From Theionarchaea archaeon (lineage in GTDB: Archaea > Methanobacteriota_B > Thermococci > Methanofastidiosales > SZ-28-30): a stretch of DNA of 64,000 nucleotides. The stretch lies in NCBI GenBank assembly GCA_018992685.1, contig JACVGT010000018.1:248001-312000 (forward strand), read 5' to 3'. A model generated the notes under the pieces. The model made no database searches. It had not been told where the DNA came from and was given only the letters and a program-made list of their open reading frames with translations. Below, one piece after another: positions 25,633 to 35,054 of this stretch. The position numbers were made by a program, and so were the translations under genes. The first letter of the stretch is position 1, and the number at the start of each line of letters is the position of its first letter.

Positions 25633-26480
25633 TGAACCTGCGTCACGTTGAAGAGAGATGCTTCAAGGTGCTCATGATAGCTGCCACCTTCATCATTCTG
25701 GGGAGTCTCTTTGCTGTAATCGGTGTGATCCTGGTAAAGGGAGCTGGAGCCTTAAGCCTCTCAATGATCACCCAGACTTCCAAAGGCGGGTACTACCTGG
25801 GCAAGGAAGGAGGTGTTCTCAACGCCATTGTGGGTTCTCTGTACCTCGCTTTTGGTGCCACTGCAACTTCTCTCTTGGTTTCTCTCCCAATTGCCTTCTG
25901 TCTGCAGAGAGAGTATGTGAAGGCACGCACAGCAAATGTGGTTCGCTTATCTCTAGATGTCCTGTGGGGCGTTCCTTCAATTATATATGGTGTATTCGGG
26001 TTCACCATTATGCTCTTGTTGGGATTGAGAGCCTCGCTTCTGGGAGGTATCGTGGCTCTGACCCTCCTGGAATTGCCCATCATGGTGAGAGCCATCGATG
26101 AGGTTCTGCAGATGGTTCCCAGAGAGCTGAAAGAAGCCTCCTACACCTTGGGGGCTACCCGGTACGAAACCATGTTTAAAGTCGTTACCAGACAGATACT
26201 GCCTGGCATCATCAGTGCCATTATCCTGGCCTTTGGAAGAGGCATTGGAGACGCAGCCTCAATCCTGTTCACTGCGGGGTACACTGATCACATTCCGAGT
26301 TCGTTGCTTGACCCTGTGGCTTCCTTGCCACTTGCCGTCTTCTTCCAGATGGGCACTCCCTTCCCGGAGGTCCAGGAACGTGCATACGCTTCTGCACTGA
26401 TTCTTCTGATCATCGTTCTTCTCTTGACTGTATCATCCCGTCTTTTCAGTAGAAGATTCGCAAAATTCGTGATAAGGTGA
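25632..26480 (+). CDS. pstA: Phosphate ABC transporter permease PstA
   Basis: 282 residues with six hydrophobic segments. Typical motifs: WGVPSIIYGVFGF (~111-123), MVPRELKEASYTLGATRYETMFKVVTRQILPGI (EAA loop, ~163-195) and FGRGIGDAASILFTAGYTDHIPSSL. It pairs with PstC. Start GTG 25632 overlaps the pstC stop (TAGTGA). Confidence is high. Confidence 0.95.
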   Translation: MNLRHVEERCFKVLMIAATFIILGSLFAVIGVILVKGAGALSLSMITQTSKGGYYLGKEGGVLNAIVGSLYLAFGATATSLLVSLPIAFCLQREYVKARTANVVRLSLDVLWGVPSIIYGVFGFTIMLLLGLRASLLGGIVALTLLELPIMVRAIDEVLQMVPRELKEASYTLGATRYETMFKVVTRQILPGIISAIILAFGRGIGDAASILFTAGYTDHIPSSLLDPVASLPLAVFFQMGTPFPEVQERAYASALILLIIVLLLTVSSRLFSRRFAKFVIR

Positions 26481-26484
26481 TATG

Positions 26485-27240
26485 ATGTACCACATAACTA
26501 TCAAGGGATTGAATGTCTCATATGGAAATCATCACGTTCTCAAGAACGTCAGCCTGGAAATTCCTCGCAACAAGATAACGGTCATCATTGGCCCTTCTGG
26601 ATGTGGAAAGACAACGCTCTTGAAAAGTCTCAATCGACTGCTGGAACTGCAAGAAGGAGTCCGGATATCTGGATCTGTATTGGTGGATGATGAATCAGTG
26701 TATGATCCCAAAGTTGATGTAACAGAACTGCGAAAGAAAATGGGACTGCTTTCTCAAAGACCATATCCTCTCCCCATGTCTATTTTCGATAATGTGGCCT
26801 ATGGTCCTCGTATTCACGGGACAAGAAAAAGGAAGAAACTGAATGAAATTGTAGAAAAGAACTTGAGAGCTGCTGGACTGTGGGAAGAAGTGAAAGACAG
26901 GCTCAAAAGTCCTGCGGCTTCCCTGTCCATTGGGCAGCAGCAACGGCTGTGCCTGGCAAGGTGCCTGGCAGTTTCCCCCGAAATCATCTTGTGTGATGAA
27001 CCAACCTCTGCTCTGGACCCTTTTTCTGCCCAGAAAATCGAGGAAACCCTGTCCGAATTGAAAACTGACTATACCATCGTCGTGGTGACTCATAATCTGA
27101 GGAGAGCTCGCAGATTGGCTGATTATGTGGGATTCATCTTCCTCGGAGAGTTGATTGAACACGGGGGGAAGAAGGACATATTCGAGAACCCAAAAGACGA
27201 AAGAACCAGACGATACATCTCTGGGGAAAGCTACCTGTGA
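26485..27240 (+). CDS. pstB: Phosphate ABC transporter ATPase PstB
   Basis: 251 residues. Walker A GPSGCGKTT (~33-41), Q-loop GLLSQRPYPLPMSIFDN, ABC signature LSIGQQQRLCLARCLA, Walker B IILCDEPTSALDP and the switch His in VVVTHN. It powers phosphate import. Two tandem ATGs: the second (26485) sits 7 nt after AGG of AAGGTGAT and is preferred. No phoU gene follows, so control of the operon is not visible. Confidence is high. Confidence 0.95.
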   Translation: MYHITIKGLNVSYGNHHVLKNVSLEIPRNKITVIIGPSGCGKTTLLKSLNRLLELQEGVRISGSVLVDDESVYDPKVDVTELRKKMGLLSQRPYPLPMSIFDNVAYGPRIHGTRKRKKLNEIVEKNLRAAGLWEEVKDRLKSPAASLSIGQQQRLCLARCLAVSPEIILCDEPTSALDPFSAQKIEETLSELKTDYTIVVVTHNLRRARRLADYVGFIFLGELIEHGGKKDIFENPKDERTRRYISGESYL

Positions 27241-27380
27241 AGGATTCCTGGAATTCATGCTGCCTGTGAATTCTCAATCTTTCTGGTGCAGCAACGTAAG
27301 AAATGTCCAAGGAAAACTATTTAAGGCGATTTGTATGGGAAGTGGTAGACCCCAACGTCTAATCAATGAGGAGGATTACT

Positions 27381-29318
27381 ATGGATGATAAAACTGATAC
27401 AGTGATGGTGCCCCCCCAGGTAAAGGCTTTCCTAAAGCGGGGGGAAGATTTCGAATCATTCTGGGAACATGCTGCTGTCGCAGCCCAGGATGAGGTTCAC
27501 TGGTTCAAGCCATGGGACAAGGTAATCGACTGGACTGGACCCACTTTTTCCTGGTACCCTGGCGGAATTACCAACATCTGCTACAACTGTGTGGATGTGA
27601 ATGTGCTCAAAGGAAGGGCAGGGAGAGCTGCTTTTATCTATGAGAGTGGAGAAAAGAATGAGACCTGTGTAATCACCTATGGGCAGCTTTTGAAGATGGT
27701 TAACCAGTATGCTGCGTGTCTCCGGGGAATGGGTGTGAAAAAAGGTGACCCTGTTGCCATCTACATGCCCATGCGTCTTGAATCCGTGGTTTCCATGCTG
27801 GCATGCGCTCGCATAGGTGCCATTCATGTGGTGATCTTTGCTGGGTTTTCTGCCAAGGCGGTGGCCGATCGGATCAAGATCTCTGACACAAAATATGTCT
27901 TGACCCAGGATGAAGGATCCCGGAGAGGAAACCCTGTTCCTTTGAAGCCCACGGTTGATGAGGCTTTGAGACAGGTATCTGATCAGGTCGAAAAGGTTGT
28001 GGTGCTGCGAGCGAATCCTGATAACGGATACTCCATGAAAAAGGGAAGAGACATTTCATGGGAGGAGTTTCTCGCCCTTGGAGACGGTTCAAAAGGTGAT
28101 GTGGAGTATATGGAGGCAAATGAACCTCTTTTCATGCTGCCGACTTCGGGGACCACAGCTCTGCCAAAGGTCACTGTCCAGAATCATGGTGGATACCAGG
28201 TATATGTGTATTCCATGGGGAAATGGATCTACAAAATGAGAGAGAATGACGTGTGGTTCTGCACGTCGGATATCGGCTGGATTGTGGGCCACAGTTACAA
28301 TGTCTATGGCCCGCTGCTAGCAGGGTGCACTTCTGTCTTATACGAGGGAACCCCAGATTATCCCAAAAAGGACATGTGGTGGGACGTGCTTGACAGAAAC
28401 AAAGCAACAGCCTGGTGGGTCTCACCTACTGGAGTCAGAGGACTAATGCGATTGGGCAATGAACACGCCATTGCTCATGATATTTCCAGTGTAGAACGGG
28501 TCTTTTGTGCAGGTGAAGTGCTCAACCCTGCGGCATGGAGATGGCTGCAGGAGGAAGTGTTCCATGGAGAGATCCCGGTTATCGACCATATGTGGCAGAC
28601 AGAGACCTCAGGCCCCTTGATTGCCAATCCTTATGGACTAGGAATGTTACCCATAAAATCAGGATCTTCGGGGCTTCCTGTTCCGGGTGTAACGGTGGAC
28701 ATTGTTGATGAAATGACAGGAGAGTCGCTTCCTCGCGGGACCAAGGGAGTTCTGGTGGCCAAGAACCCGTTTCCTGGATTAACCCCCACGTTGTGGAGAA
28801 ACGAGGAAAGATATCTGGAAGAATACTGGAAAAAATTCGACCAGAAAAAGGTGTACTACTCGGGCGACGCTGCCTATGTTGACGAGGATGGGTACATCTG
28901 GTTTGTGGGTCGATCTGACGAGGTCATCAAGATCGCGTCTCACCGGATTGGAACAATTGAAATTGAGAATGCCTTGATATCCCACCCTGCAGTGGTGGAA
29001 GTTGGTGTCAGCGGCGTTCCTGATGAACTGCGGGGAGAGGTGGCCTGTGCTTTTGTGGTGCTGAGAAATGATGTGGATCCCCGTGAAGACCTGAAGAAAG
29101 AGCTTATTCAGCATGTCCGAAATACTATGGGTCCTATTGTAGTAATAAAGGATATTGAATTTGTTAATCAGCTACCCAAGACACGGAGCGGTAAGATTTT
29201 GCGGAGGGTCATGAAAGCACTATGGGTTTCCAAAGACCTGGGTGACTTGTCCACAATAGAAGAAGAAGCCTCTATCAAGGAAATTCGAGAAGCTGTAGAG
29301 AAAATGAGAGATCTCTAG
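27381..29318 (+). CDS. acs: AMP-forming acetyl-CoA synthetase (acyl-CoA synthetase)
   Basis: 645 residues. It activates acetate (or propionate) through acyl-AMP. Core motifs: P-loop LPTSGTTALPK (~255), WQTETSG (A5, ~402), YYSGDAAYVDEDGYIWFVGRSDEVIK (A7-A8, ~490-515) and the catalytic lysine in PKTRSGKILRR (A10, ~608). The A8 loop reads KIASHRIGTIEIE where most Acs have KVSGHRIGTAEIE, a mild variation. The start is ATG 27381 after GAGGA at the right distance; TATA CTATTTAAGG (~27317) gives a leader of about 40 nt. It converges with the CHAT gene; the stops share CTAG. Substrate preference is uncertain. Confidence 0.93.
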   Translation: MDDKTDTVMVPPQVKAFLKRGEDFESFWEHAAVAAQDEVHWFKPWDKVIDWTGPTFSWYPGGITNICYNCVDVNVLKGRAGRAAFIYESGEKNETCVITYGQLLKMVNQYAACLRGMGVKKGDPVAIYMPMRLESVVSMLACARIGAIHVVIFAGFSAKAVADRIKISDTKYVLTQDEGSRRGNPVPLKPTVDEALRQVSDQVEKVVVLRANPDNGYSMKKGRDISWEEFLALGDGSKGDVEYMEANEPLFMLPTSGTTALPKVTVQNHGGYQVYVYSMGKWIYKMRENDVWFCTSDIGWIVGHSYNVYGPLLAGCTSVLYEGTPDYPKKDMWWDVLDRNKATAWWVSPTGVRGLMRLGNEHAIAHDISSVERVFCAGEVLNPAAWRWLQEEVFHGEIPVIDHMWQTETSGPLIANPYGLGMLPIKSGSSGLPVPGVTVDIVDEMTGESLPRGTKGVLVAKNPFPGLTPTLWRNEERYLEEYWKKFDQKKVYYSGDAAYVDEDGYIWFVGRSDEVIKIASHRIGTIEIENALISHPAVVEVGVSGVPDELRGEVACAFVVLRNDVDPREDLKKELIQHVRNTMGPIVVIKDIEFVNQLPKTRSGKILRRVMKALWVSKDLGDLSTIEEEASIKEIREAVEKMRDL

Positions 29319-32300
29319 CTTTCCTTTTTCCCTGATTGTTCATCTTCAGGGTGACTGGAAAGGAAGTGATCTGCACCTTGTAAAGCTACTAGGAGTTCCC
29401 TCACCACTGCGGTACGGGGATGTTCCTCACCAAGAACTCCTTTGAAGATACGATATGCCTCTTGAAAACATTCATGTGCCGCCCCGGGATTGCCCAGATC
29501 TCCGTAGACCATTCCAAAGTTTCTCAGATCTCGTGCTACCTTTGGATGTGTCTCTCCGTAGATCCTCTTATCAATGGACAGTGCTTCTTCGATATACTCT
29601 CGAGCCTTCTGAAGATCACCAAGATCACGCCAAACAGAGCCCATGTTGCTGAGCCTTAGAGCAACCTTTGGATGATTCTCACCGTATGTCACTCGGTCAA
29701 TGGCGAGGGCTTTCTCACCGCACGCAATTGCTTCCTCCAATTTCCCCACATCCTTCCAGACTGACCCTATGTTATTGAAAGCCGTCGCAATCCTAGGATG
29801 ATCTTCTCCATATACCTCTTTAGTAATAGACAGGGACTCTTCAAAGTAGTGTAGAGCTTTCTGCGGATTGCCAAGGCTTCTCCAGGCAAGGCCGAGACTG
29901 TTGAGTGCAAGGGCAATACTGGGATGCCTCTCATGGTATGTCTCTTGAACAATTGATAGTGCTCTTTCGTAGTATTCGAGGGCTCTTTTTGGATTGCCAA
30001 GATCTCTCAAAGCTCCTCCAATGTTATTGAGCCTTGATGCCACCCTGGGATGCTTCTTCCCGTAAACCTCTTCATCAATTGACAGTGCTCTTTCGTAGTA
30101 TTCGAGGGCTCTTTTTGGATTGCCAAGATCTCTCAAAGCTCCTCCAATGTTATTGAGCCTTGATGCCACCCTTGGATGCTTCTTACCATATATTGCTTCA
30201 TCGATTGATAGAGCGCTCTCGAAGTAGTGTAGAGCTTTCTGTGGATTGCCAAGGCTTCTCCATGCAAGGCCGAGATTGTTGAGTGCATGGGCAATAGCGG
30301 GATGCCTCTCATAGTATGTCTCTTGAACAATTGACAGAGCCTTTTCATGGTATTCGAGGGCTCTTTTTGGATTGCCAAGATCTCTCAAAGCTCCTCCAAT
30401 GTTATTGAACCTCAGAGCTACCCTGGGATGCTTCTTCCCGTAAACCTCTTCATCAATTGACAGTGCTCTTTCGTAGTATTCGAGGGCTCTTTTTGGATTG
30501 CCAAGACCCTTCAAAGCTCCTCCAATGTTATTGAGCCTTGATGCCACCCTTGGATGCTTCTTACCATATATTGCTTCATCGATTGATAGAGCCTTTTCGT
30601 AATACTCAAGGGCTTTCTGCTGATTGCCGAGGCTCTTCAAAGCTGCACCAATGTTGTTGATGAGTGTTGCTACTTTGGGATGCCTTTCCCCGTACATCTC
30701 TCTATCGATTTCCAGTGCCTTCTCATAATACTCAAGGGCTTTCCTCGAGTCACCCAAGATCCTCCAGATCAGTCCCAAGCTATTATAAAGTGATGGAATC
30801 TGTTCTTTTCCCGCTTCACCTTCTTCTTCTGCGATGGAGAGCGCTTCTACTAGATACAGGAGAGCTTTCTGTGACCTACCAAGATTTCTCCAGACAGAGG
30901 CCAAGTCCTGAAGGTCTTTTCCCACTTCAAGATGCCTTTCTCCATATATCTCTTTGTCAATGGAGAGAGCTTTTTCATAGTATTCAAGGGCTTTTTTCAG
31001 ATTGCCGAGATCCATCCAAGCTCCTCCAAGACCACTGTATGCAAGAGCCGTTTCTGAGTGCTTTTCTCCATATAGCCCAAGGGCAATGGCAAGAGCTTGT
31101 TCAAAATGCTCAATCGCCTTTTTCGGGTTCCCCGTATCTCCATATACCTCGCCGAGTTCGCACAAGAAAACTGCAAAGTGACCGTCTCTTTTTGGTGATG
31201 ACAGTCCAGAGAGAATAGAAGTCCCTTCACTGAGGGCTTTCTCAAAGGCAAAGGAGTCTCTCAACTGTGATAAGAGTTTCCCTCCCTCTTCAACAGCAAT
31301 GTCCTGCATCCCACTTTCAAGAGCATGATGAACGAGTTCTGAAGCGCATATTGCATCAAAATGGTCTCTTGATGACAGAATCTTCTTGTAGTATTCTACA
31401 GCAAGCTGATGACAGGATCTTCTTTCCTGGTTCGAGATATCAGAAAAAATCCTGCCACGGAGAAGAGGTGACACCCAGTAGTACAGTGAGTCTTCAGCCC
31501 CCCGTCTATCTTGCTCCATCAGACTGAGTTCGACGCCTAACCTCAAAAACGAATCCCATCCGCTTATGCTCCTGCACACAATCCCTATCCCTTCCTTTGT
31601 AACAGGGACACCATACACGGATGAATATTTCACTGTTTGCTGGAATCCTTCGGACTGCTTGTTCATTATTTCCTCCAAGAGTAATCCCTGGACAAATTCG
31701 TCTTCCTTGTCTTTGACTGCCAAAAGCAGGGGTTCCACATCCAGGTTTTTCTCTACTTCCAGTAGCATGTCCAAAGCTTCCATGAGTCGGGGGTTTCCTC
31801 TTCCGGTTTCTATTAGCATTTCACGGGTTTTCAGATCAGGATAACTGGCTATGGACTTTAGTCCTGCGATCTTCTTTTTCTCGTCAGCTCCCCTGAAACT
31901 TGTCAATCCAATCAGCTCCAGCTGTTCCTGTACCAGGTCTCGGTCATTGTCCACCAAAGGGAACACGTATCGACAGGTGATGACGATCTGACTCATTTTG
32001 GAAGCATACGGCAGATTCCTGAGCAGCGCCCTCAGAATAGGAGCTGCTTCGCAGGAAATGACAGCTCCTTGTCCAATCCTTTTCAGATTCTTCTCAAAGT
32101 CGTCGAGCAATATGAAGTAATTATTGTCCTGAAAAGAAGAAAAGCACAGTCTCATGACCTTGTCCAGAAAGTCCTCTTTTTCTCGTAATATTTTCAGCCC
32201 ATTCTTGTCTTCTGCTCTCATGAAGCCATGTTTCACAGCTTCCAGAAAAGTCAATTCGTTGAGGTTCCCATGGACAACGATGAGGACGTGATCTTTGAGC

Positions 32301-33529
32301 CTTTCGCACAACTTGCCTGCGAGGCAGCTCTTTCCCAATCCCCCAGTCCCATGCAGCAAGAGCCCAATTTTTTCCTCATTCTCCCTCAAACATCTGATTC
32401 CTCTCTGGATTTGTCTCCTCCTTCCAATGAACCCTTTTTTCAGGACTCTTACTTGACTGTTCTCCAGATACCTGTACTGAATCTCCCGTTTTCTCGTTCT
32501 TCGCTTTTGGCCCTTTTTCACTACTGGAATATCCAGTGGAGTTCCGTCAGAAAAGAGCCTAAGCAAAGGCCAATCCGGCAATCCCCGTCGGAACAGCTCA
32601 CGACGAATAGAAAATGCTGCATCAAGGACAGATCTTCCTCTGGACAATTCAAAGTACAATTTCTCTGCAGCAAGAATTGCCCCAGCATCTGACACTGGTC
32701 GTGCCCAGCCCAGAACAAGTGAACTGTGATCCAGGACAAGTTGATGAGCAAAAGATGCACTTGTATAATATGACATCTCTGCTGTATGACATGCAGAAAG
32801 AAAAATCAATCGAGGCTGGCTGAAACTCTGGGACAGCGCATTCCATAAATCCGAGGGGTACACCTTGTCCGGGCATCCCACTTCATCCTCCATCCAGAAA
32901 AAAGGCCCTCTGTCATCAATTCCGGCATGTCCAGAGAGATGGATGACGTCATACTCGGTTCTGCTGCAACACTCCCTGAATCCTTCCAGAGAGCCTGTAT
33001 CCTCCACATCCATGACAATGGGGAGCATCTTGGTAACTTCAAAGATCGTTTCCTCCTCTTTCTCAAATTCCAGGACAGGCAGTATGCCATCAGGAGAACA
33101 CGCCATGAATAAAGTCCTGAGAGGACGATTCTGTGACCTCAGTCTCTTCTTTTTTCCCCAATCTGAAACTCTATAGACGAGGTCGATCTTGGAAGGAACC
33201 AGGAATTCAGAATCATACAACAACTCAAAGGGTAATCGGGGAAGATCTCCTGTCCTCACAGAAAGCTGAAGATGCTCGCCACGAGCATCTGCATCATCTA
33301 GAGCACATTCCAGTGTGTTGTCACAGTTCAGAAGACTGAACATGGCCTCACCCAACTCGCGGGAAACACGTTCAGATTCGTGCCACGCGGTGTACTGACA
33401 CAGACTTTCGATGTGAGAAATCTCTTCCAAATCAAGAGGGATTGTTGAATGGCTGCTGTCAGGCAGACCCCAGGTTAAGAACAGGTTCCCATTCTCACGA
33501 TGAAAGACAGCTTCATATCCTATGACTAT
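29315..33529 (-). CDS. CHAT protease-NTPase-TPR signalling protein
   Basis: About 1,400 residues. Order: N-terminal beta-rich piece; CHAT (caspase-like) domain with His in DVIHLSGHAG (~201) and Cys in LIFLSACHTAE (~247); basic linker KKGQKRRTRKREIQYR; STAND/NB-ARC-type NTPase with Walker A GTGGLGKS (~394-401) and Walker B YFILLDDFE (~476); helical linker; 14 TPRs of 42 residues (kinesin-light-chain type, ALEYYEKALSIDEEVYGKKHPRV); acidic tail. Both catalytic residues and the P-loop are intact. Such proteins act as peptidase switches in prokaryotic immunity or cell death. No ATG/GTG start fits: coding similarity continues upstream of TTG 33430 to an SD (GGAGGAGGGG) followed by ATA 33529/33523. 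Domain calls are strong, the role inferred. Confidence 0.88.
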   Translation of the reverse strand: MVIGYEAVFHRENGNLFLTWGLPDSSHSTIPLDLEEISHIESLCQYTAWHESERVSRELGEAMFSLLNCDNTLECALDDADARGEHLQLSVRTGDLPRLPFELLYDSEFLVPSKIDLVYRVSDWGKKKRLRSQNRPLRTLFMACSPDGILPVLEFEKEEETIFEVTKMLPIVMDVEDTGSLEGFRECCSRTEYDVIHLSGHAGIDDRGPFFWMEDEVGCPDKVYPSDLWNALSQSFSQPRLIFLSACHTAEMSYYTSASFAHQLVLDHSSLVLGWARPVSDAGAILAAEKLYFELSRGRSVLDAAFSIRRELFRRGLPDWPLLRLFSDGTPLDIPVVKKGQKRRTRKREIQYRYLENSQVRVLKKGFIGRRRQIQRGIRCLRENEEKIGLLLHGTGGLGKSCLAGKLCERLKDHVLIVVHGNLNELTFLEAVKHGFMRAEDKNGLKILREKEDFLDKVMRLCFSSFQDNNYFILLDDFEKNLKRIGQGAVISCEAAPILRALLRNLPYASKMSQIVITCRYVFPLVDNDRDLVQEQLELIGLTSFRGADEKKKIAGLKSIASYPDLKTREMLIETGRGNPRLMEALDMLLEVEKNLDVEPLLLAVKDKEDEFVQGLLLEEIMNKQSEGFQQTVKYSSVYGVPVTKEGIGIVCRSISGWDSFLRLGVELSLMEQDRRGAEDSLYYWVSPLLRGRIFSDISNQERRSCHQLAVEYYKKILSSRDHFDAICASELVHHALESGMQDIAVEEGGKLLSQLRDSFAFEKALSEGTSILSGLSSPKRDGHFAVFLCELGEVYGDTGNPKKAIEHFEQALAIALGLYGEKHSETALAYSGLGGAWMDLGNLKKALEYYEKALSIDKEIYGERHLEVGKDLQDLASVWRNLGRSQKALLYLVEALSIAEEEGEAGKEQIPSLYNSLGLIWRILGDSRKALEYYEKALEIDREMYGERHPKVATLINNIGAALKSLGNQQKALEYYEKALSIDEAIYGKKHPRVASRLNNIGGALKGLGNPKRALEYYERALSIDEEVYGKKHPRVALRFNNIGGALRDLGNPKRALEYHEKALSIVQETYYERHPAIAHALNNLGLAWRSLGNPQKALHYFESALSIDEAIYGKKHPRVASRLNNIGGALRDLGNPKRALEYYERALSIDEEVYGKKHPRVASRLNNIGGALRDLGNPKRALEYYERALSIVQETYHERHPSIALALNSLGLAWRSLGNPQKALHYFEESLSITKEVYGEDHPRIATAFNNIGSVWKDVGKLEEAIACGEKALAIDRVTYGENHPKVALRLSNMGSVWRDLGDLQKAREYIEEALSIDKRIYGETHPKVARDLRNFGMVYGDLGNPGAAHECFQEAYRIFKGVLGEEHPRTAVVRELLVALQGADHFLSSHPEDEQSGKKES
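29792..30673 (-). repeat. Near-identical 126-bp TPR units with a 378-bp super-repeat
   Basis: TPR units 5-11 of the CHAT protein are very similar at DNA level. Units 6-8 and 9-11 form two copies of a three-unit block (378 bp): the same 126-bp unit phrase recurs near 29980, 30106, 30360 and 30486. This indicates recent tandem duplication or gene conversion, in contrast to the divergent outer repeats. Confidence 0.85.
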
Positions 33530-33776
33530 CCCCTCCTCCTACCGATACTATTCGTTCAGGTCGTCCTCTGCGGCTCTATTTTCCTAAAATCGCTCCGCAA
33601 GTCTCTGTATTTCGCTGCACATTGAATATTGTGATTATAGTAAGAACGTGTCTTTTAAGGTTTATGGAAGAGAAAGAACAGGGACAGAGATGTGCTTCTC
33701 TCTCCCGGTGCGGAACCTACGTTGTTTGCGAACATTCAGATGAAGAGTACAGGTCAGATTCATACAGGACGAAGTA
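33530..33776. promoter_or_regulatory. CHAT gene promoter and leader
   Basis: On the minus strand CCTTAAAAGA (33651-33660) is a TATA box; the predicted leader of about 100 nt ends in GGAGGAGGGG immediately before the ATA start region. No ORF is seen in the remainder. Confidence 0.5.
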
Positions 33777-34934
33777 TCATAACCCTCTTTCTTTGTAGAT
33801 TTCCCTCTGTATCAGGAAGCGAAGAATCTCAGCAGTTCCTCCTCCAATCATCATCAATCGGGAATCTCTCAGGAACTGTTCTGTTCGGTAGTTCTTGGTG
33901 TACCCATTTCCGCCCAGAACCTGCAATGCCTTGTGTGCAACCTCAAAAGAGGCTTCCGTTGCAAAGATCTTGGCCATTGCAGCCTCCTTGGTGATTTTCA
34001 TGCCCCTATCATACATGCGGGCAGCTTTCAGTGTCAGCAAGCGGGCAGCCTCAATCACCGTGGCCATCTCTGCAATCTTGAAGGAAACACCTTCAAAGTA
34101 CTTTATTGGCCTGTCAAACTGGATTCGTTCAGTGGACCACTTCACTGATTCTTCAAAAGGAACTCTACAGTATCCCACAGCCTCTGCAGCTATTGCTGTC
34201 CTTTCAGAGTCCAGTTCATCCATCAACACTCTGAATCCTCTGTTTTCTTCGCCTATCAGGTTCTCTGCAGGAATCCGGCAGTTTTCAAACTTCAACTGAG
34301 AAACTCTGGCGCCTGCCATTCCCAGCATCCAGTGGTCCTCAACTACACTGAACCCTGTTGTATCTGTGGGAAACAGAAAAGCCGACATGCCATCCTTGGG
34401 ATGCACATCAGGGTTTGTGATGGCAAATAAGCAGATGTAGTCTGCCTGGGAACCATTAGTTATGAACTTCTTCTGTCCATTGATGACATACTCATCCCCT
34501 TCTTTCACCGCCCTGGTTTTCATTCCTGCAGTATCTGATCCCACGTCAGGCTCTGTAATGCCAATTGCACCGATCTTCTCACCTCTGATCACAGGTGCCA
34601 GGTATGTCTGCTTCTGTTCTTCTGTGGCAAATCGTCTCATGGGCGCACCAAACAAGGTTACAGATGCCATCCTGCCCATATCCATGGCAGGACTGACGGC
34701 CGAAAGCTCTTCGCAGACTATAATCTCCGTTGATAGTCCCTTGCCGGAACCACCATATTCAGGAGGATGAAAAACAGCCAGATATCCAGCATCGCCCATT
34801 TTCTTGATTAAATCCCTAGGATACCGATTATTCTCTTCGATATCTCGCGCATGAGGGGCAATTTCCGCATCGATAAATTCTCTCAACTCCTTGCGGAATG
34901 CATTTTCTTCTTCAGTGAAAAAGACGTCATTCAT
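33777..34934 (-). CDS. Acyl-CoA dehydrogenase (isovaleryl/long-chain type active site)
   Basis: 385 residues, FAD enzyme oxidising acyl-CoA to enoyl-CoA. Visible: AIGITEPDVGSDTAGMKT and FITNGSQADY (FAD/substrate region), GGNGYTKNYRTEQFLRDSR near the C-terminus. The usual catalytic Glu of the EGT motif is absent (IGGGTAEI), as in isovaleryl- and long-chain enzymes, where the base lies in an earlier helix; here LDSERTAIAA supplies a matching Glu. Start ATG 34934 follows GGTGAGATT; TATA CTATTTAAGG (~34968). An electron-transfer flavoprotein is not encoded here. Confidence 0.92.
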   Translation of the reverse strand: MNDVFFTEEENAFRKELREFIDAEIAPHARDIEENNRYPRDLIKKMGDAGYLAVFHPPEYGGSGKGLSTEIIVCEELSAVSPAMDMGRMASVTLFGAPMRRFATEEQKQTYLAPVIRGEKIGAIGITEPDVGSDTAGMKTRAVKEGDEYVINGQKKFITNGSQADYICLFAITNPDVHPKDGMSAFLFPTDTTGFSVVEDHWMLGMAGARVSQLKFENCRIPAENLIGEENRGFRVLMDELDSERTAIAAEAVGYCRVPFEESVKWSTERIQFDRPIKYFEGVSFKIAEMATVIEAARLLTLKAARMYDRGMKITKEAAMAKIFATEASFEVAHKALQVLGGNGYTKNYRTEQFLRDSRLMMIGGGTAEILRFLIQREIYKERGL

Positions 34935-35054
34935 AATCTCACCCATTCTTCCTGTTGAAATCGCCTTAAATAGGTTTGGGATACTCTGTCTACAGTAGAA
35001 ATTCATCCGATGTCGCTCGCTACACACCCTTCCACACCACAAGGGGCACAGTCA

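Noticed and set aside
29792-30673. Regular ~126-bp repeats that might be taken for a CRISPR or mobile element
   Set aside because: They are in frame within one long coding sequence and translate as TPR units; units are far too long and lack spacers.
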